A stretch of DNA of 64,000 nucleotides from Suilimivivens aceti (GCF_025567405.1 NZ_JAOQKJ010000004.1:1-64000), one strand, 5' to 3'. Positions 44,161 to 53,732 are shown, counted from the stretch's first letter. A program made the numbers and translations. The notes: a model not told the origin generated them from the letters alone.

Positions 44161-44258
44161 TGCCGTGGCACACAAATAATATTTTATCATGCCTTAAAAC
44201 TCCTTGAAAATACTGATTTTCCTTGATTTTACGCCACTTTCTACGTTTTGCTGTGATA
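44161..44258. repeat. Element terminus copy C (partial)
   Basis: Starts TGCCGTGGCA and matches copy A almost base for base for about 95 bases (CTCCTTGAAAATACTGATTT and onward), then diverges before the arm-type sites. It lies about 270 bases from the chromosomal GGDEF gene and is the last copy in the array. Confidence 0.7.
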
Positions 44259-44357
44259 ATTTGATGCGGTATCTGCTAAAATAAATAGAATCCTACATTA
44301 TGGTAAAGTATAATGTAAGTATCACCAAACATCACTTCACCAAAGGAGGATTCTGTA

Positions 44358-44531
44358 ATGAGTATAACACAAAAGACAGCAACAGCAGAGATTTTCAATG
44401 ACTATAACAAGCGTTGTACCGCGAAACCTCTATTGATGAAATCAAATCCGGTTGAGCAACTATGCCATAATTCGGTACTTGCCGAATTCAAGTTTAATTT
44501 TCATTCTTATCCCCAGGATTTTCTGTGTTAA
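44358..44531 (+). CDS. 57-codon frame with good start signals, probable remnant
   Basis: AAAGGAGGA lies eight bases before the ATG, and a -10-like TATAAT lies 50 bases upstream. The product starts MSITQKTATAEIFNDYNKR and ends with a short unrelated-looking tail before a stop that overlaps the GGDEF stop. I suspect the first 40 residues of a longer, perhaps transposase, gene truncated at the chromosome junction, but I cannot name it. Confidence 0.4.
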   Translation: MSITQKTATAEIFNDYNKRCTAKPLLMKSNPVEQLCHNSVLAEFKFNFHSYPQDFLC

Positions 44532-45598
44532 TAAATGATCCGGTCCCGGCCATTTTCTTTTCCAATATATAAGCGCTCATCTGCTATGCTAATATTTTCA
44601 TCCAGGCGAAGCTTGGTATCGTACTCCACAAGTCCGAAGGTCATGGTTACCCTAAGCTGCACCTCTCCATAGGTGATTGTAGCCTTGCGTACCGCATTTT
44701 GGAGATGTGCAAGCAGAATCTTTGCTTCATCCCCGTTTGCCCCTTCAAACAGGAAGATAAATTCCTCTCCTCCCCATCTTGCTGCCACACCATGTCCTTC
44801 CATCTCCTTTTTGAAGATATTCGCCAGTGTACGCAGTACTTCATCTCCACATTCATGTCCGTAGGTATCATTGACCTTTTTAAAAAAATCAATATCTCCG
44901 ATGGCAATGGACAGAAAATCATCCGGATGCTCCACCTTTTTTCCCATATAATGCATCAGATAATGCCGGTTCCACAGCTTCGTCAGCGTGTCTGTATTGG
45001 CTGCCTTCTGGAGCTCATTGTTATATTTCATCAGTTTTCTCTCAACTGCCTGGGAGTCCTTGGAAAGCATCAGTCCACTTAAATAAAGCAGAACAAATAC
45101 TACCACTGTTGTAAGCACCTGCAGAAAAATATCGCAGGCTCCATCAATCTGAACTATTTTTCCGTGTTCACGGCAGAAAAAATACAGACCGAGCCTTGCC
45201 GCACACAATCCCATCACTACCACACCCTGGCTCCACTTGCTTAAATAAGTAAAAAGCAGATCCAGCAGTACCAGTGTAAAAAGAAAGTGCTGAAGTCCAC
45301 TGTCCCATCCGATCAGCATCACATTAAAGCAGACTGCTCCCAGCATAACGATATTATAAAGAATCAGTGCTGTCCTTGTATGATTCTCATAGGTTAAATA
45401 CAGCAGATAACCATATATTGCAACAAAAAGCAGGTTACCGGCCATCCACCAGACATGATGTACCATTACTAATGTAACAGATATGATCAGCAGATAGATC
45501 ATCATGACCAGTGCACTGATCCGAAGTGTGATCGGGCCATCTGCACTTTCATTTGGGTTTTCCACATCCTGAAACAGAATTTTTTTAAATTTTCCCAT
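44528..45598 (-). CDS. Membrane GGDEF-domain diguanylate cyclase
   Basis: The 356-residue protein has about six membrane spans in residues 25-190, a linking helix, and a GGDEF domain with the active-site loop RWGGEEF and metal aspartate in IGDIDFFKKVND. It makes cyclic di-GMP from GTP. It is full-length (ending ENGRDRIIY) and is the first chromosomal gene beside the mobile array. It follows yvcK after 34 bases and may share its transcript. Confidence 0.88.
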   Translation of the reverse strand: MGKFKKILFQDVENPNESADGPITLRISALVMMIYLLIISVTLVMVHHVWWMAGNLLFVAIYGYLLYLTYENHTRTALILYNIVMLGAVCFNVMLIGWDSGLQHFLFTLVLLDLLFTYLSKWSQGVVVMGLCAARLGLYFFCREHGKIVQIDGACDIFLQVLTTVVVFVLLYLSGLMLSKDSQAVERKLMKYNNELQKAANTDTLTKLWNRHYLMHYMGKKVEHPDDFLSIAIGDIDFFKKVNDTYGHECGDEVLRTLANIFKKEMEGHGVAARWGGEEFIFLFEGANGDEAKILLAHLQNAVRKATITYGEVQLRVTMTFGLVEYDTKLRLDENISIADERLYIGKENGRDRIIY

Positions 45599-45632
45599 TT
45601 TCTATAGTTTCCTTATCCCCTGCTTTTCTCTT

Positions 45633-46574
45633 TTAACCTTCCATCAGATAGGAAAAAATCAGAAAAGCTGTTTTCAATGCATTGTGCCTGATTTTTTCAT
45701 TCTCAATGCAGAAAATATCATCTTCTATGACCTGGACACCCATTTTTTCCAATGTATCATGATCAACCTGGACAATCCTTTTGTTCTCGGAGCTTAAATA
45801 TCGTTCCCTGACCTCTTCATCCACGGTCCCATTGTTGGCAACTACAAGATCGATCTTTCTGGAACCAAGGTATTCATTCAGCACCTCCACATGCTGGCTG
45901 ACAGACTGGATATCTGTTTCTCCCGGCTGGGTTACCAGATTGGATATGTATAAAAGCGGAGCCCTTGTTTCTTCAAGTGCATTTCTGACTTCCGGTGCAA
46001 GCAGATGGGGAATGATACTGGTGTACAGGCTTCCGGCACTGAAAATGATCAGATCTGCCTCTCCGATCTTCTCCTGTATCTCCTGCTCAATCTTAATATC
46101 GTGATCATAGGTCAGACGGCTGATATTCCGGATATTCCGGCTGACAGCCTCTTCTCCAAAGTATTCCTTTCCCGTGCTCTCTCCTACAAGATCTATCTTC
46201 TCTCCTGTCAGAGGAAGTACCGTTCCCTTGATATCAAGGAGCTTACACATATATTTGGTTGCCTCTGTCAGATTCCCCTTAAGATCAATCAATGCTGCCA
46301 GTACGATGTTTCTGACAGGATGTGTATTTAAGGATCCCTTCTGAAAACGATAGCTCAGGAGATCTATAAAATCCTCATCTACATTTGCCATGGAAAGAAG
46401 AACCTTTCCCACATCACCTACTGCCGGTATATTCAGTTCTTCCTTCAGCTTCCCCGTACTGCTCCCATTATCACTGACAGCGATCACTGTCGTCACATCG
46501 ATCGGGAAAAGCTTTAAGCCGGACAGGATGCAGGACAGCCCTGTACCTCCCCCGAAAATAACAACCCTTTTCAT
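45633..46574 (-). CDS. yvcK: YvcK/CofD-like gluconeogenesis factor
   Basis: The 313-residue protein has the CofD-like Rossmann start (VVIFGGGTGLSCILSGLK), DNGSSTG, PVRNIVLAALIDL and LIIFSAGSLYTSIIPHLL motifs. YvcK binds UDP-sugars and is needed for cell-wall homeostasis on gluconeogenic carbon in Firmicutes. Usual neighbours rapZ and whiA are absent here. It lies 26 bases after a lipoprotein gene in a minus-strand operon. Confidence 0.88.
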   Translation of the reverse strand: MKRVVIFGGGTGLSCILSGLKLFPIDVTTVIAVSDNGSSTGKLKEELNIPAVGDVGKVLLSMANVDEDFIDLLSYRFQKGSLNTHPVRNIVLAALIDLKGNLTEATKYMCKLLDIKGTVLPLTGEKIDLVGESTGKEYFGEEAVSRNIRNISRLTYDHDIKIEQEIQEKIGEADLIIFSAGSLYTSIIPHLLAPEVRNALEETRAPLLYISNLVTQPGETDIQSVSQHVEVLNEYLGSRKIDLVVANNGTVDEEVRERYLSSENKRIVQVDHDTLEKMGVQVIEDDIFCIENEKIRHNALKTAFLIFSYLMEG

Positions 46575-46600
46575 AGCAATACCGTTGCCCCCTTTTATTG

Positions 46601-47275
46601 TTATTCCACTACCGTAAAGTCAACTACTGCAGCGGCACCATATTCCGCCGTTTTTTCCTTAAATATCTGATCTGAATCGGTATCGATCTCTTCATCATTA
46701 TCAAAGGTGTTTTTCTCTCTTAAAAATCCGATGTAGGTTGCTGTGCCATTTTCATCAAAGGATTCCATAACAGAGTCCTTCACCATAACACCCTGGGTTT
46801 CTTCAGATACAAAGTAGCTGCAGAATTCATGATTTCCTGCTGTATATAACACATGGTCTGCATATCTGACCGGATAAGCCGTGTCACTGCCGCCAACGAC
46901 AGTAGCAAATCTCACCTTTCCATTCTCCTTCAGATAAACATATGCCATCATGGCCGCTGTGCTTCCATTATCATCATATGTCTGATCTGTGATCAGAAGA
47001 ACGTCTCCCTCGTATCCTGTCAGTGTTACATAAGCATATGCCTGTCCTGCTGTCATATTACTGATTAGTTCATCATAGGAATCAAACTCTGTCTTTCCTG
47101 CCTGTTCCTCTACAAAAGAGTTCGGAATATCACTTGGTATTTCCTCATCACCGGACACTTCTTCTGTCTGTACTGCTGTCTCATCTGTTGCGTCTGCAGC
47201 TGGCTGCTTTCCACATCCCGAAAGCATCATCGCTGCCATCAGCACTGCGCTGATTCTCATAGTCCATTTTCTCAT
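46601..47275 (-). CDS. Lipoprotein, unknown function
   Basis: The 224-residue product begins MRKWTMRISAVLMAAMMLSG with a lipobox Cys right after, followed by a long acidic linker and a globular domain (SYDELISNMTAGQAYAYVTL). It should be anchored outside the membrane. GAGGAGAA sets the start at 47275, 14 bases after the oxidoreductase stop. I do not recognise the family, though similar lipoproteins are common in Lachnospiraceae. Confidence 0.75.
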   Translation of the reverse strand: MRKWTMRISAVLMAAMMLSGCGKQPAADATDETAVQTEEVSGDEEIPSDIPNSFVEEQAGKTEFDSYDELISNMTAGQAYAYVTLTGYEGDVLLITDQTYDDNGSTAAMMAYVYLKENGKVRFATVVGGSDTAYPVRYADHVLYTAGNHEFCSYFVSEETQGVMVKDSVMESFDENGTATYIGFLREKNTFDNDEEIDTDSDQIFKEKTAEYGAAAVVDFTVVE

Positions 47276-47289
47276 TTTCACTCTTCTCC

Positions 47290-48543
47290 TCATCCCGCTG
47301 CACTGATCCCGGCCAGATTCCCTGTTGACCATGCAATCTGCAGATTAAAGCCTCCTGTCACTGCATCCAGATCCAGCACCTCTCCTGCAAAATACAGTCC
47401 CCTGACCAGTTTTGACTCCATGGTGGACGGATTGACTTCCTTCACATTCACACCGCCCTGTGTGATGATCGCCTCATTAAAGCCTCTTGTTCCCGTCACT
47501 GTCATGGTCAGCTGCTTCAGCAGATAACAGAGTCCTTCCCTCTCCTGTCTTGTCACCTCATTAATCTGCTTTTCCGGTTCGATGCCGGACAGCGCTACGA
47601 TCACCGGTACCAGTTTTGCAGGCAGGAGCGCATCCAGACTGTTTTTAAACTGTTTGTTTTTATTCTCTTCAAAATCCCGGAGGATACGTTTATCAAGCTG
47701 TTCCATGGAAAGTGCCGGCTTCAGATCAAGCACTAGGGACACCGGTTCCTTCTTTCCCTTTTTCACATAATAGCTGCTGGCACTTAAAATCAGTGGACCA
47801 CTGATTCCAAAGTGGGTAAACAGCATTTCTCCAAAGCCTTCGTATAGCTTTTTCTTTTTTTCTGAAAAAAGCGTCACCGACACATTTTTCAGGGAAAGTC
47901 CCTGAAGAAGCCTGCACCATTCCTCTTTTACTGTCAGAGGCACCAGTGCCGGCACCGGCTCCTTCACAGTATGGGAAAGCTTCTTTGCAAACCGGTAGCC
48001 GTCTCCTGTTGAACCGGTAGAAGCATAGGACATACCACCGGTAGCCACAATGACTGCATCTGCCGGAAGTCTCTTCCCGTCAGAAAGAAGAACCCCCGTC
48101 ACGCCAGGAGTCTGCTGATCCTCTCCCACCTCGATCTGTTCCACCTTCGTATGGAGCAGCACCTTCACATGGTACTTTTCCATCTGACGGTTCAGGGTAT
48201 TTATCACATCAGAGGAATGGTCTGAAACAGGAAATACCCTCTCTCCCCGTTCTGTCTTCAGACTGCATCCTGCCTCTTCAAAAAACGTCATAACGGCATG
48301 GCTGTCCATCTGGTAAACACTGCTGTAAAGGAATTTTCCATTGGTAATTACATGGGAAAAGAAGTCTTCTGTCTCACAGGCATTTGTCAGATTGCAGCGT
48401 CCCTTTCCAGTGATATATATCTTCTTTCCGGTCTTCTCATTCTTTTCAAGAAGTGTTACCCTGGCACCCCTTCTAGCTGCTGCGATGGCCGCCATCATGC
48501 CCGCTGCACCGCCGCCGATCACGATTACCTTATTCATTGCCAT
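47290..48543 (-). CDS. NAD(P)/FAD-dependent oxidoreductase (HI0933/YhiN-like)
   Basis: The 417-residue flavoprotein has an N-terminal FAD Rossmann motif (VIVIGGGAAGMMAA), a GKGRCNLTNAC segment, VIVATGGMSYASTGSTGDG in the middle, and a C-terminal FAGEVLDLDAVTGGFNLQ typical of the HI0933 family. The substrate is unknown; relatives include BaiN, which acts on bile-acid intermediates, but that role cannot be inferred here. It overlaps the RpiR gene by 14 bases. Confidence 0.87.
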   Translation of the reverse strand: MAMNKVIVIGGGAAGMMAAIAAARRGARVTLLEKNEKTGKKIYITGKGRCNLTNACETEDFFSHVITNGKFLYSSVYQMDSHAVMTFFEEAGCSLKTERGERVFPVSDHSSDVINTLNRQMEKYHVKVLLHTKVEQIEVGEDQQTPGVTGVLLSDGKRLPADAVIVATGGMSYASTGSTGDGYRFAKKLSHTVKEPVPALVPLTVKEEWCRLLQGLSLKNVSVTLFSEKKKKLYEGFGEMLFTHFGISGPLILSASSYYVKKGKKEPVSLVLDLKPALSMEQLDKRILRDFEENKNKQFKNSLDALLPAKLVPVIVALSGIEPEKQINEVTRQEREGLCYLLKQLTMTVTGTRGFNEAIITQGGVNVKEVNPSTMESKLVRGLYFAGEVLDLDAVTGGFNLQIAWSTGNLAGISAAG

Positions 48544-49471
48544 CTTCCTCTTCCTGTCTCGTCAGGGAATAGTTCAAAATCGGTTCTTCATCGATAAAAT
48601 TGATCTCATCATTTAAGTATACCTGATAATTGTTCCAGACGTCCTCTAGCGTCTCAAGGTTTCTTTTCACATCATCCGGTCTTCGTAGGCAGAGCGCCAC
48701 TACAAGGGCATTGATCACGCTTAAGGGCGCAACCAGGGAATCCACGATGGAAACCATATCACTCCTTGCCAGAAGATTGCAGGATGAATACAGGTTCATG
48801 GGGGAATGGATGCTGTCTGTTATGGTGATCACCTTGGCATTTCTGTCGTTGGCAAACTCCATAGCCTTCAGGGTTCTCATGGAATATCTGGGAAAACTGA
48901 TACCAATCACGGCATCCTTTTCTCCCACCCGGATCATCTGTTCAAACATCTCCGATACACTTGTAGTCTTTATAAGTACCACATTGCCGCGGATCATATT
49001 CAGATAAAAATGCAGAAAATCTGCAAGAGGCTCACAGCTTCTCACTCCGATCAGATAAATCGTCTGCGCTCCCAGAATGATATCAACTGCCGCCTCAAAG
49101 GCTGCCGGATCCAGATTTACGATCGTATCCTGGATCTTCTCGATATCTGCACTCAGCACAGAAGTCAGGATCTCCGACTGGGTACTCTTCCCGTACTTGG
49201 CTCCCATCTTCTGCACACTGTTCAGCTTGTTCTTCACCCACTCTGCCAGTGCATTCTGAAACTCCGGATAACCCTCATATCCAAGATGCATGGCAAACCG
49301 GACAACCGTTGATTCGCTGACCCCTACTGTCTCACCAAGCTTTGCCGCTGTCATAAAGGCTGCCTGGTCATAATGATCCGAAATATAAGCAGCAATAGCC
49401 TTATGCCCCTTACTCATCTTGATATATTTTTCATTCATTCTGGTTATAATATCAAATTCCTGTTGCTCCAT
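48530..49471 (-). CDS. RpiR/MurR-family transcriptional regulator
   Basis: The 313-residue protein has an N-terminal HTH_6 domain (LGETVGVSESTVVRFAMHL) and a C-terminal SIS sugar-phosphate-binding domain (TIYLIGVRSCEPLADFLHFY, then VIGISFPRYS). It likely controls sugar or amino-sugar genes in response to a phosphosugar. It overlaps the oxidoreductase gene, so it may regulate its own operon. Confidence 0.87.
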   Translation of the reverse strand: MEQQEFDIITRMNEKYIKMSKGHKAIAAYISDHYDQAAFMTAAKLGETVGVSESTVVRFAMHLGYEGYPEFQNALAEWVKNKLNSVQKMGAKYGKSTQSEILTSVLSADIEKIQDTIVNLDPAAFEAAVDIILGAQTIYLIGVRSCEPLADFLHFYLNMIRGNVVLIKTTSVSEMFEQMIRVGEKDAVIGISFPRYSMRTLKAMEFANDRNAKVITITDSIHSPMNLYSSCNLLARSDMVSIVDSLVAPLSVINALVVALCLRRPDDVKRNLETLEDVWNNYQVYLNDEINFIDEEPILNYSLTRQEEEDGNE

Positions 49472-49485
49472 ACTGTTCCTCTTCC

Positions 49486-50031
49486 CTATCTGAATGCCTG
49501 ATAAGAATCCTTCAGCATCTGGATCGTTTCTTCCTCCTGAAGGTCATAATCACCGGTCAGTGACATACAGGCTGCCCCGTGAATGAAGATCCACATCTTC
49601 ATGAAAAGCTCCTGCGCGTTTCTGCTCCCCTGGGAAGCTGCTGACTGGATTTCTCTGCTCACATTTCCGCTTCTGCCATTGACCAGATCATACATACTTC
49701 TCCCAAACCGGTTTTCTGACAGGAAAATATAGGAAAACAGATTTTTATGCTCTGCCGCAAATCTGATATAAATATTTCCAAGATGGACAAACGGTGTCAC
49801 AGTCTGCCTTGAAAAGCTGTCATAATAATTTTGGAAAAAATCACATGCCTTTTCAAACAGAGCTTCATAAAGCTCATCCATATTCTTGTAAATACGGAAA
49901 ATAGGCTGCGTGGAACATCCGGCCTTTGCCGCCAGCTTTCTGGCTGTTACCTGCAGACTTCCCTCTTCCTGCAGAAGTGCAAATGCCGCTGTCAGAAGAG
50001 CATCTTTGGTTATGGATTCTTTCCTTGCCAT
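49486..50031 (-). CDS. TetR/AcrR-family regulator
   Basis: The 181-residue protein has an N-terminal TetR helix-turn-helix (SITKDALLTAAFALLQEEGS, then VTARKLAAKAGCSTQPIFRIY) and a C-terminal helical ligand domain. AAAGGAGGGG precedes the ATG at 50031. No efflux gene is adjacent; its targets are unknown. It lies 14 bases upstream of the RpiR gene, so the two regulators may be co-transcribed. Confidence 0.85.
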   Translation of the reverse strand: MARKESITKDALLTAAFALLQEEGSLQVTARKLAAKAGCSTQPIFRIYKNMDELYEALFEKACDFFQNYYDSFSRQTVTPFVHLGNIYIRFAAEHKNLFSYIFLSENRFGRSMYDLVNGRSGNVSREIQSAASQGSRNAQELFMKMWIFIHGAACMSLTGDYDLQEEETIQMLKDSYQAFR

Positions 50032-50090
50032 TCTGTTTCCCCTCCTTTGTATAACATCTGTTATTATTTTAGAATCTTTTCGTTTTTCTG

Positions 50091-50906
50091 TCAATAAGAA
50101 TTCTTAAGGTCTTCAAGATCTGTCAGGAACTGTTCCCACGCATCTTCATGCTCCACGTAATAAAGAGGACACTTTTTCCCGCCCTCGTCGTAGTGCCGTC
50201 TCATATCTGCCGGCTTCAGATGATACTCCGAGAGAAGCCAGGCACTCAGTTTAAGCAGTGACTGATACGTTGCATCAGTAAACTTTCCGTCCTCATCCAA
50301 ATAACAGCACTCTATGGAAACGGAATCCTCGTTCCTTGTTTTTACTGCATATCCCATCTCATCAAGCGGCAGGCACTGCACAATGGAGCCGTCATAGCTG
50401 ATCACAAAATGGGCACTTGCAGATGTTTCTCCCGTCACTCCCAGATTTTCAAAATAGCTTCTGTTCTGCTCTGCACTGGTTCCCGGATTTGCGGTATAGT
50501 GCACAAAGATATTTTTAACCTTTTTCAGCTTTGTCTGTGGTCTTGAATAGGGGTTCGGTGTCAGAAATTCTTCTGTGATCTCCGGCTTCTCTGGTCTGCT
50601 CCCATTTATGATCTCCTGCAGCTTCCATGTGCTCTCTATCCTGTTTTTTCCTGCAATATTCCGTAACAAAAGAAAAAGAAACAGAGCCAGCAGTCCTGTC
50701 AGTATCAGTAAAAGCAGGATATGGAAAACCTTTTTCTGTCTCCGTCTTTTCCTTCTCTTTCTTCTGATTCTGACTTCTTCTGCTGTTCTGCTTCTGTATC
50801 CGGATCGTGAAGCTTTCTGTCTGCCCTTTCCCGCTCTGGAAATGTCGATCAGATCCAGCTCTTCCCCCTGTCTTTCCGTTCTCTGTCTTTCCAAAGCCTG
50901 CCTCAT
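50091..50906 (-). CDS. Membrane-anchored N-acetylmuramoyl-L-alanine amidase
   Basis: The 271-residue protein has a basic N-terminal tail, one membrane span at about residues 58-82, and an Amidase_2 domain with zinc ligands in IFVHYTANPG, DMRRHYDEGG and a terminal C-P pair. It cleaves the bond between muramic acid and the peptide stem outside the membrane. AGAGGGG sets the start at 50906. The very basic region before the membrane span is unusual but common in Lachnospiraceae homologues. Confidence 0.85.
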   Translation of the reverse strand: MRQALERQRTERQGEELDLIDISRAGKGRQKASRSGYRSRTAEEVRIRRKRRKRRRQKKVFHILLLLILTGLLALFLFLLLRNIAGKNRIESTWKLQEIINGSRPEKPEITEEFLTPNPYSRPQTKLKKVKNIFVHYTANPGTSAEQNRSYFENLGVTGETSASAHFVISYDGSIVQCLPLDEMGYAVKTRNEDSVSIECCYLDEDGKFTDATYQSLLKLSAWLLSEYHLKPADMRRHYDEGGKKCPLYYVEHEDAWEQFLTDLEDLKNSY

Positions 50907-51033
50907 CGTGTCACCCCTCTTTTGTAATAACATGATTATAGCAGTATTTTCTCTATCCTATCTGTAGGCTTCCTTAATTCCGACTGAAGATTTTCTTAAG
51001 ATCCTTCCATATGCTATCTGGCGAACCAGAAAT

Positions 51034-51087
51034 ACCCCTCCAAAGTCATGGCATTTCACTATCTGAAATACCATGACCCAGAGGGGC
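51034..51087 (-). terminator. Long hairpin terminator of the decarboxylase operon
   Basis: CCCCTC, GTCATGG and ATTTCA pair with TGAAAT, CCATGAC and GAGGGG to form a long stem with small bulges, 40 bases beyond the oadA stop codon. Confidence 0.6.
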
Positions 51088-51125
51088 TTGCATTTAATGA
51101 TTTAATTTCTGTTCAGAATCCTAGA

Positions 51126-52559
51126 TTATACAGGATATGCTGCATTCTTGGTATCAGCCTGGCTCATATCAACCTTTTCCTGCTGTGCCTGACGATACTT
51201 GAAGAAGTCTGTTGCTACCTGAGGGAACAGTGCATAGGACAGAACGTCCTCATCCTGCTGCTTCCATTCCTTCATTTCGGATTCGAGCTTGTCCATCTCG
51301 TTTGTTAAGCCTGCAGCATCTGCAGAACGGGATGTGAATCTCTGCTCTCCAGGAATAACCTTGTCAATAACCTCCTGGTTCATAGGCTTAACAGTCTGAC
51401 CATACTTACCACGAAGCAGATCCTTGAACTCTCCTGTAGCCATCTTGTATCTCTCACCCATTAATACGTTGAATACAGCCTGTGTACCAACGATCTGGGA
51501 AGAAGGAGTAACCAGCGGAGGCTCACCGCAGTCCTTACGGACTCTCGGGATCTCTTCCAGTACTGCCTGATACTTATCTTCTGCATGCTGCTCTTTCAGC
51601 TGGCTGACCATGTTGGAAAGCATTCCGCCAGGTACCTGATAAAGCAGAGTCTTGATATTAACACCAAGAACCTTTGTGCTCATGAGACCGCTTTCAAGGC
51701 ACTCCTCACGGTAAGGTCTGAAGTAATCAGCAATTTCTGCCAGAAGGTTCTGATCGTAACCGGTATCATAAGGAGTTCCCTTAAAGGTCTCAACCATAAC
51801 TTCTGTTGCAGGCTGTGATGTACCAAGTGCGAAAGGTGAAATTGCACAGTCGATCACATCTACACCAGCTTCTACTGCCTTCAGGTATGTCATGGAAGCT
51901 ACACCTGAAGTATAGTGTGTATGCAGCTGGATCGGGAGCTTTGTGTTCTCCTTCATAGCCTTGATCAGCTCGCCAGCCTTATAAGGAACAAGCAGACCTG
52001 CCATATCCTTGATACAGATAGAATCAGCACCCATCTCTTCGATCTTCTTAGCCATATCTGCCCAGTACTCGAGAGTATAAGCATCACCCAGTGTATAGGA
52101 CAGAGCTACCTGTGCCTCTCCTCTGCCTTCCTGCTTCTTGATCTTCCTGGTAGCATCTACAGCTGCCTGAAGGTTACGAAGGTCATTTAAGCAGTCGAAA
52201 ATACGGATTACATCAATACCATTTGCGATAGACTTCTCAACGAATGCGTATACAACGTCATCAGCATAAGGTCTGTATCCGAGGATGTTCTGACCTCTGA
52301 AAAGCATCTGCAGCTTGGTATTCTTGAATCCATCTCTTAATTTACGAAGTCTGTCCCATGGATCCTCTTTCAGGAAACGAAGGGATGCATCGAAGGTTGC
52401 TCCACCCCAGCACTCTACTGCATGGTATCCAACCTTATCCATTTTATCTACGATCGGAAGCATGATCTCGGTGGGCATTCTTGTTGCAATCAGGGACTGA
52501 TGTGCATCACGAAGAACGGTTTCCATAATTCCGATTGGTTTCTTAACCTGTTCAGCCAT
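51126..52559 (-). CDS. oadA: Carboxyltransferase subunit, oxaloacetate decarboxylase alpha / pyruvate carboxylase B type
   Basis: The 477-residue protein has the PYC/OadA TIM-barrel: RDAHQSLIATRM at the start, a carboxylated-lysine candidate in SICIKDMAGLL, and metal ligands in HTHYTSG. It moves a carboxyl group between oxaloacetate/pyruvate and biotin. It lacks the fused biotin domain; the separate carrier is encoded three genes upstream. It is the last gene of the five-gene cluster, followed by a strong hairpin. It corresponds to the 5S subunit of transcarboxylase. Confidence 0.9.
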   Translation of the reverse strand: MAEQVKKPIGIMETVLRDAHQSLIATRMPTEIMLPIVDKMDKVGYHAVECWGGATFDASLRFLKEDPWDRLRKLRDGFKNTKLQMLFRGQNILGYRPYADDVVYAFVEKSIANGIDVIRIFDCLNDLRNLQAAVDATRKIKKQEGRGEAQVALSYTLGDAYTLEYWADMAKKIEEMGADSICIKDMAGLLVPYKAGELIKAMKENTKLPIQLHTHYTSGVASMTYLKAVEAGVDVIDCAISPFALGTSQPATEVMVETFKGTPYDTGYDQNLLAEIADYFRPYREECLESGLMSTKVLGVNIKTLLYQVPGGMLSNMVSQLKEQHAEDKYQAVLEEIPRVRKDCGEPPLVTPSSQIVGTQAVFNVLMGERYKMATGEFKDLLRGKYGQTVKPMNQEVIDKVIPGEQRFTSRSADAAGLTNEMDKLESEMKEWKQQDEDVLSYALFPQVATDFFKYRQAQQEKVDMSQADTKNAAYPV

Positions 52560-52580
52560 TTTAATATCCTCCTATATGAA

Positions 52581-53732
52581 TTAAAATATTCCAAATACAG
52601 CCATAAAGGTTCCGGCTGCTACTGCTGTACCAATAACACCTGCTACGTTAGGTCCCATTGCATGCATCAGAAGGAAGTTGGTAGGATCTGATTCAGCTCC
52701 AACCTTCTGTGATACTCTGGCTGCCATGGGAACTGCGGATACTCCGGCAGAACCGATCAGCGGATTAACAGCACCCTTGGTAACAACACACATCAGCTTA
52801 CCGAACAGAACACCTGCAGCGGTACCGAATGCGAATGCAATAAGACCAAGTGCTACGATCTTTAAGGTATCTGCATTCAGGAAAGCTTCTGCACTTGTTG
52901 TTGCTCCTACGGATGTACCAAGTACGATAACTACGATGTACATCAATGCATTACTTGCAGTATCTGTCAGCTGTCTTACTACACCTGACTCCTTAAACAG
53001 ATTACCGAGCATCAGCATACCAACAAGGGGTGCTGTGGTAGGCAGGATCAGGCTGACTACGATAGTAACAATGATAGGGAACAGGATCTTCTCCAGCTTG
53101 GAAACCGGGCGAAGCTGACCCATTTTAATCTTTCTTTCCTTTTCACTTGTCAGCAGCTTCATGATAGGCGGCTGGATGATCGGAACCAGTGACATATAGG
53201 AATATGCCGCTACAGCGATCGGTCCAAGGAGTGCTGTCTGTCCAAGTTTACCCGCCAGGAAAATAGAGGTAGGACCATCAGCACCACCAATGATGGAGAT
53301 TGCTGCTGCAGCCTTGTCATTGAAGCCAAGTGCGATAGCTCCGAAGTAAGCTGCGAAGATACCGAACTGTGCTGCTGCACCAAGAAGGAAGCTCTTAGGA
53401 TTGGCAATCAGGGGACCGAAGTCTGTCATTGCACCAACACCCATGAAGATCAGGGACGGGAGGATTGCCCATTCGTCTAAGAGATAAAAATAATACAGTA
53501 AGCCGCCGGTTCCGTTTGGGGAATCCTCTATGCTGAGCATAATGTCAGGATAGATATTTACAAGCAGCATACCAAATGCGATCGGCAAAAGCAGTAAGGG
53601 TTCAAAACCCTTGGCAATCGCAAGATAGAGAAATACACATGCCACAAGGATCATCAGGTAATTGCCCCATGTCAGGTTGAAAAAGGCTGTCTGATGGATC
53701 AGATTGGACAGTGTAGATACGATATAATCCAT
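52581..53732 (-). CDS. oadB: Sodium-pumping decarboxylase beta subunit
   Basis: The 383-residue protein has nine or more membrane spans and the conserved GGADGPTSIF and NFLLMHAMGPNVAGVIG segments of OadB/MmdB/GcdB. It releases CO2 from carboxybiotin and uses the energy to export sodium. It lies between the biotin carrier and oadA genes on the same strand, with small gaps. Confidence 0.93.
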   Translation of the reverse strand: MDYIVSTLSNLIHQTAFFNLTWGNYLMILVACVFLYLAIAKGFEPLLLLPIAFGMLLVNIYPDIMLSIEDSPNGTGGLLYYFYLLDEWAILPSLIFMGVGAMTDFGPLIANPKSFLLGAAAQFGIFAAYFGAIALGFNDKAAAAISIIGGADGPTSIFLAGKLGQTALLGPIAVAAYSYMSLVPIIQPPIMKLLTSEKERKIKMGQLRPVSKLEKILFPIIVTIVVSLILPTTAPLVGMLMLGNLFKESGVVRQLTDTASNALMYIVVIVLGTSVGATTSAEAFLNADTLKIVALGLIAFAFGTAAGVLFGKLMCVVTKGAVNPLIGSAGVSAVPMAARVSQKVGAESDPTNFLLMHAMGPNVAGVIGTAVAAGTFMAVFGIF

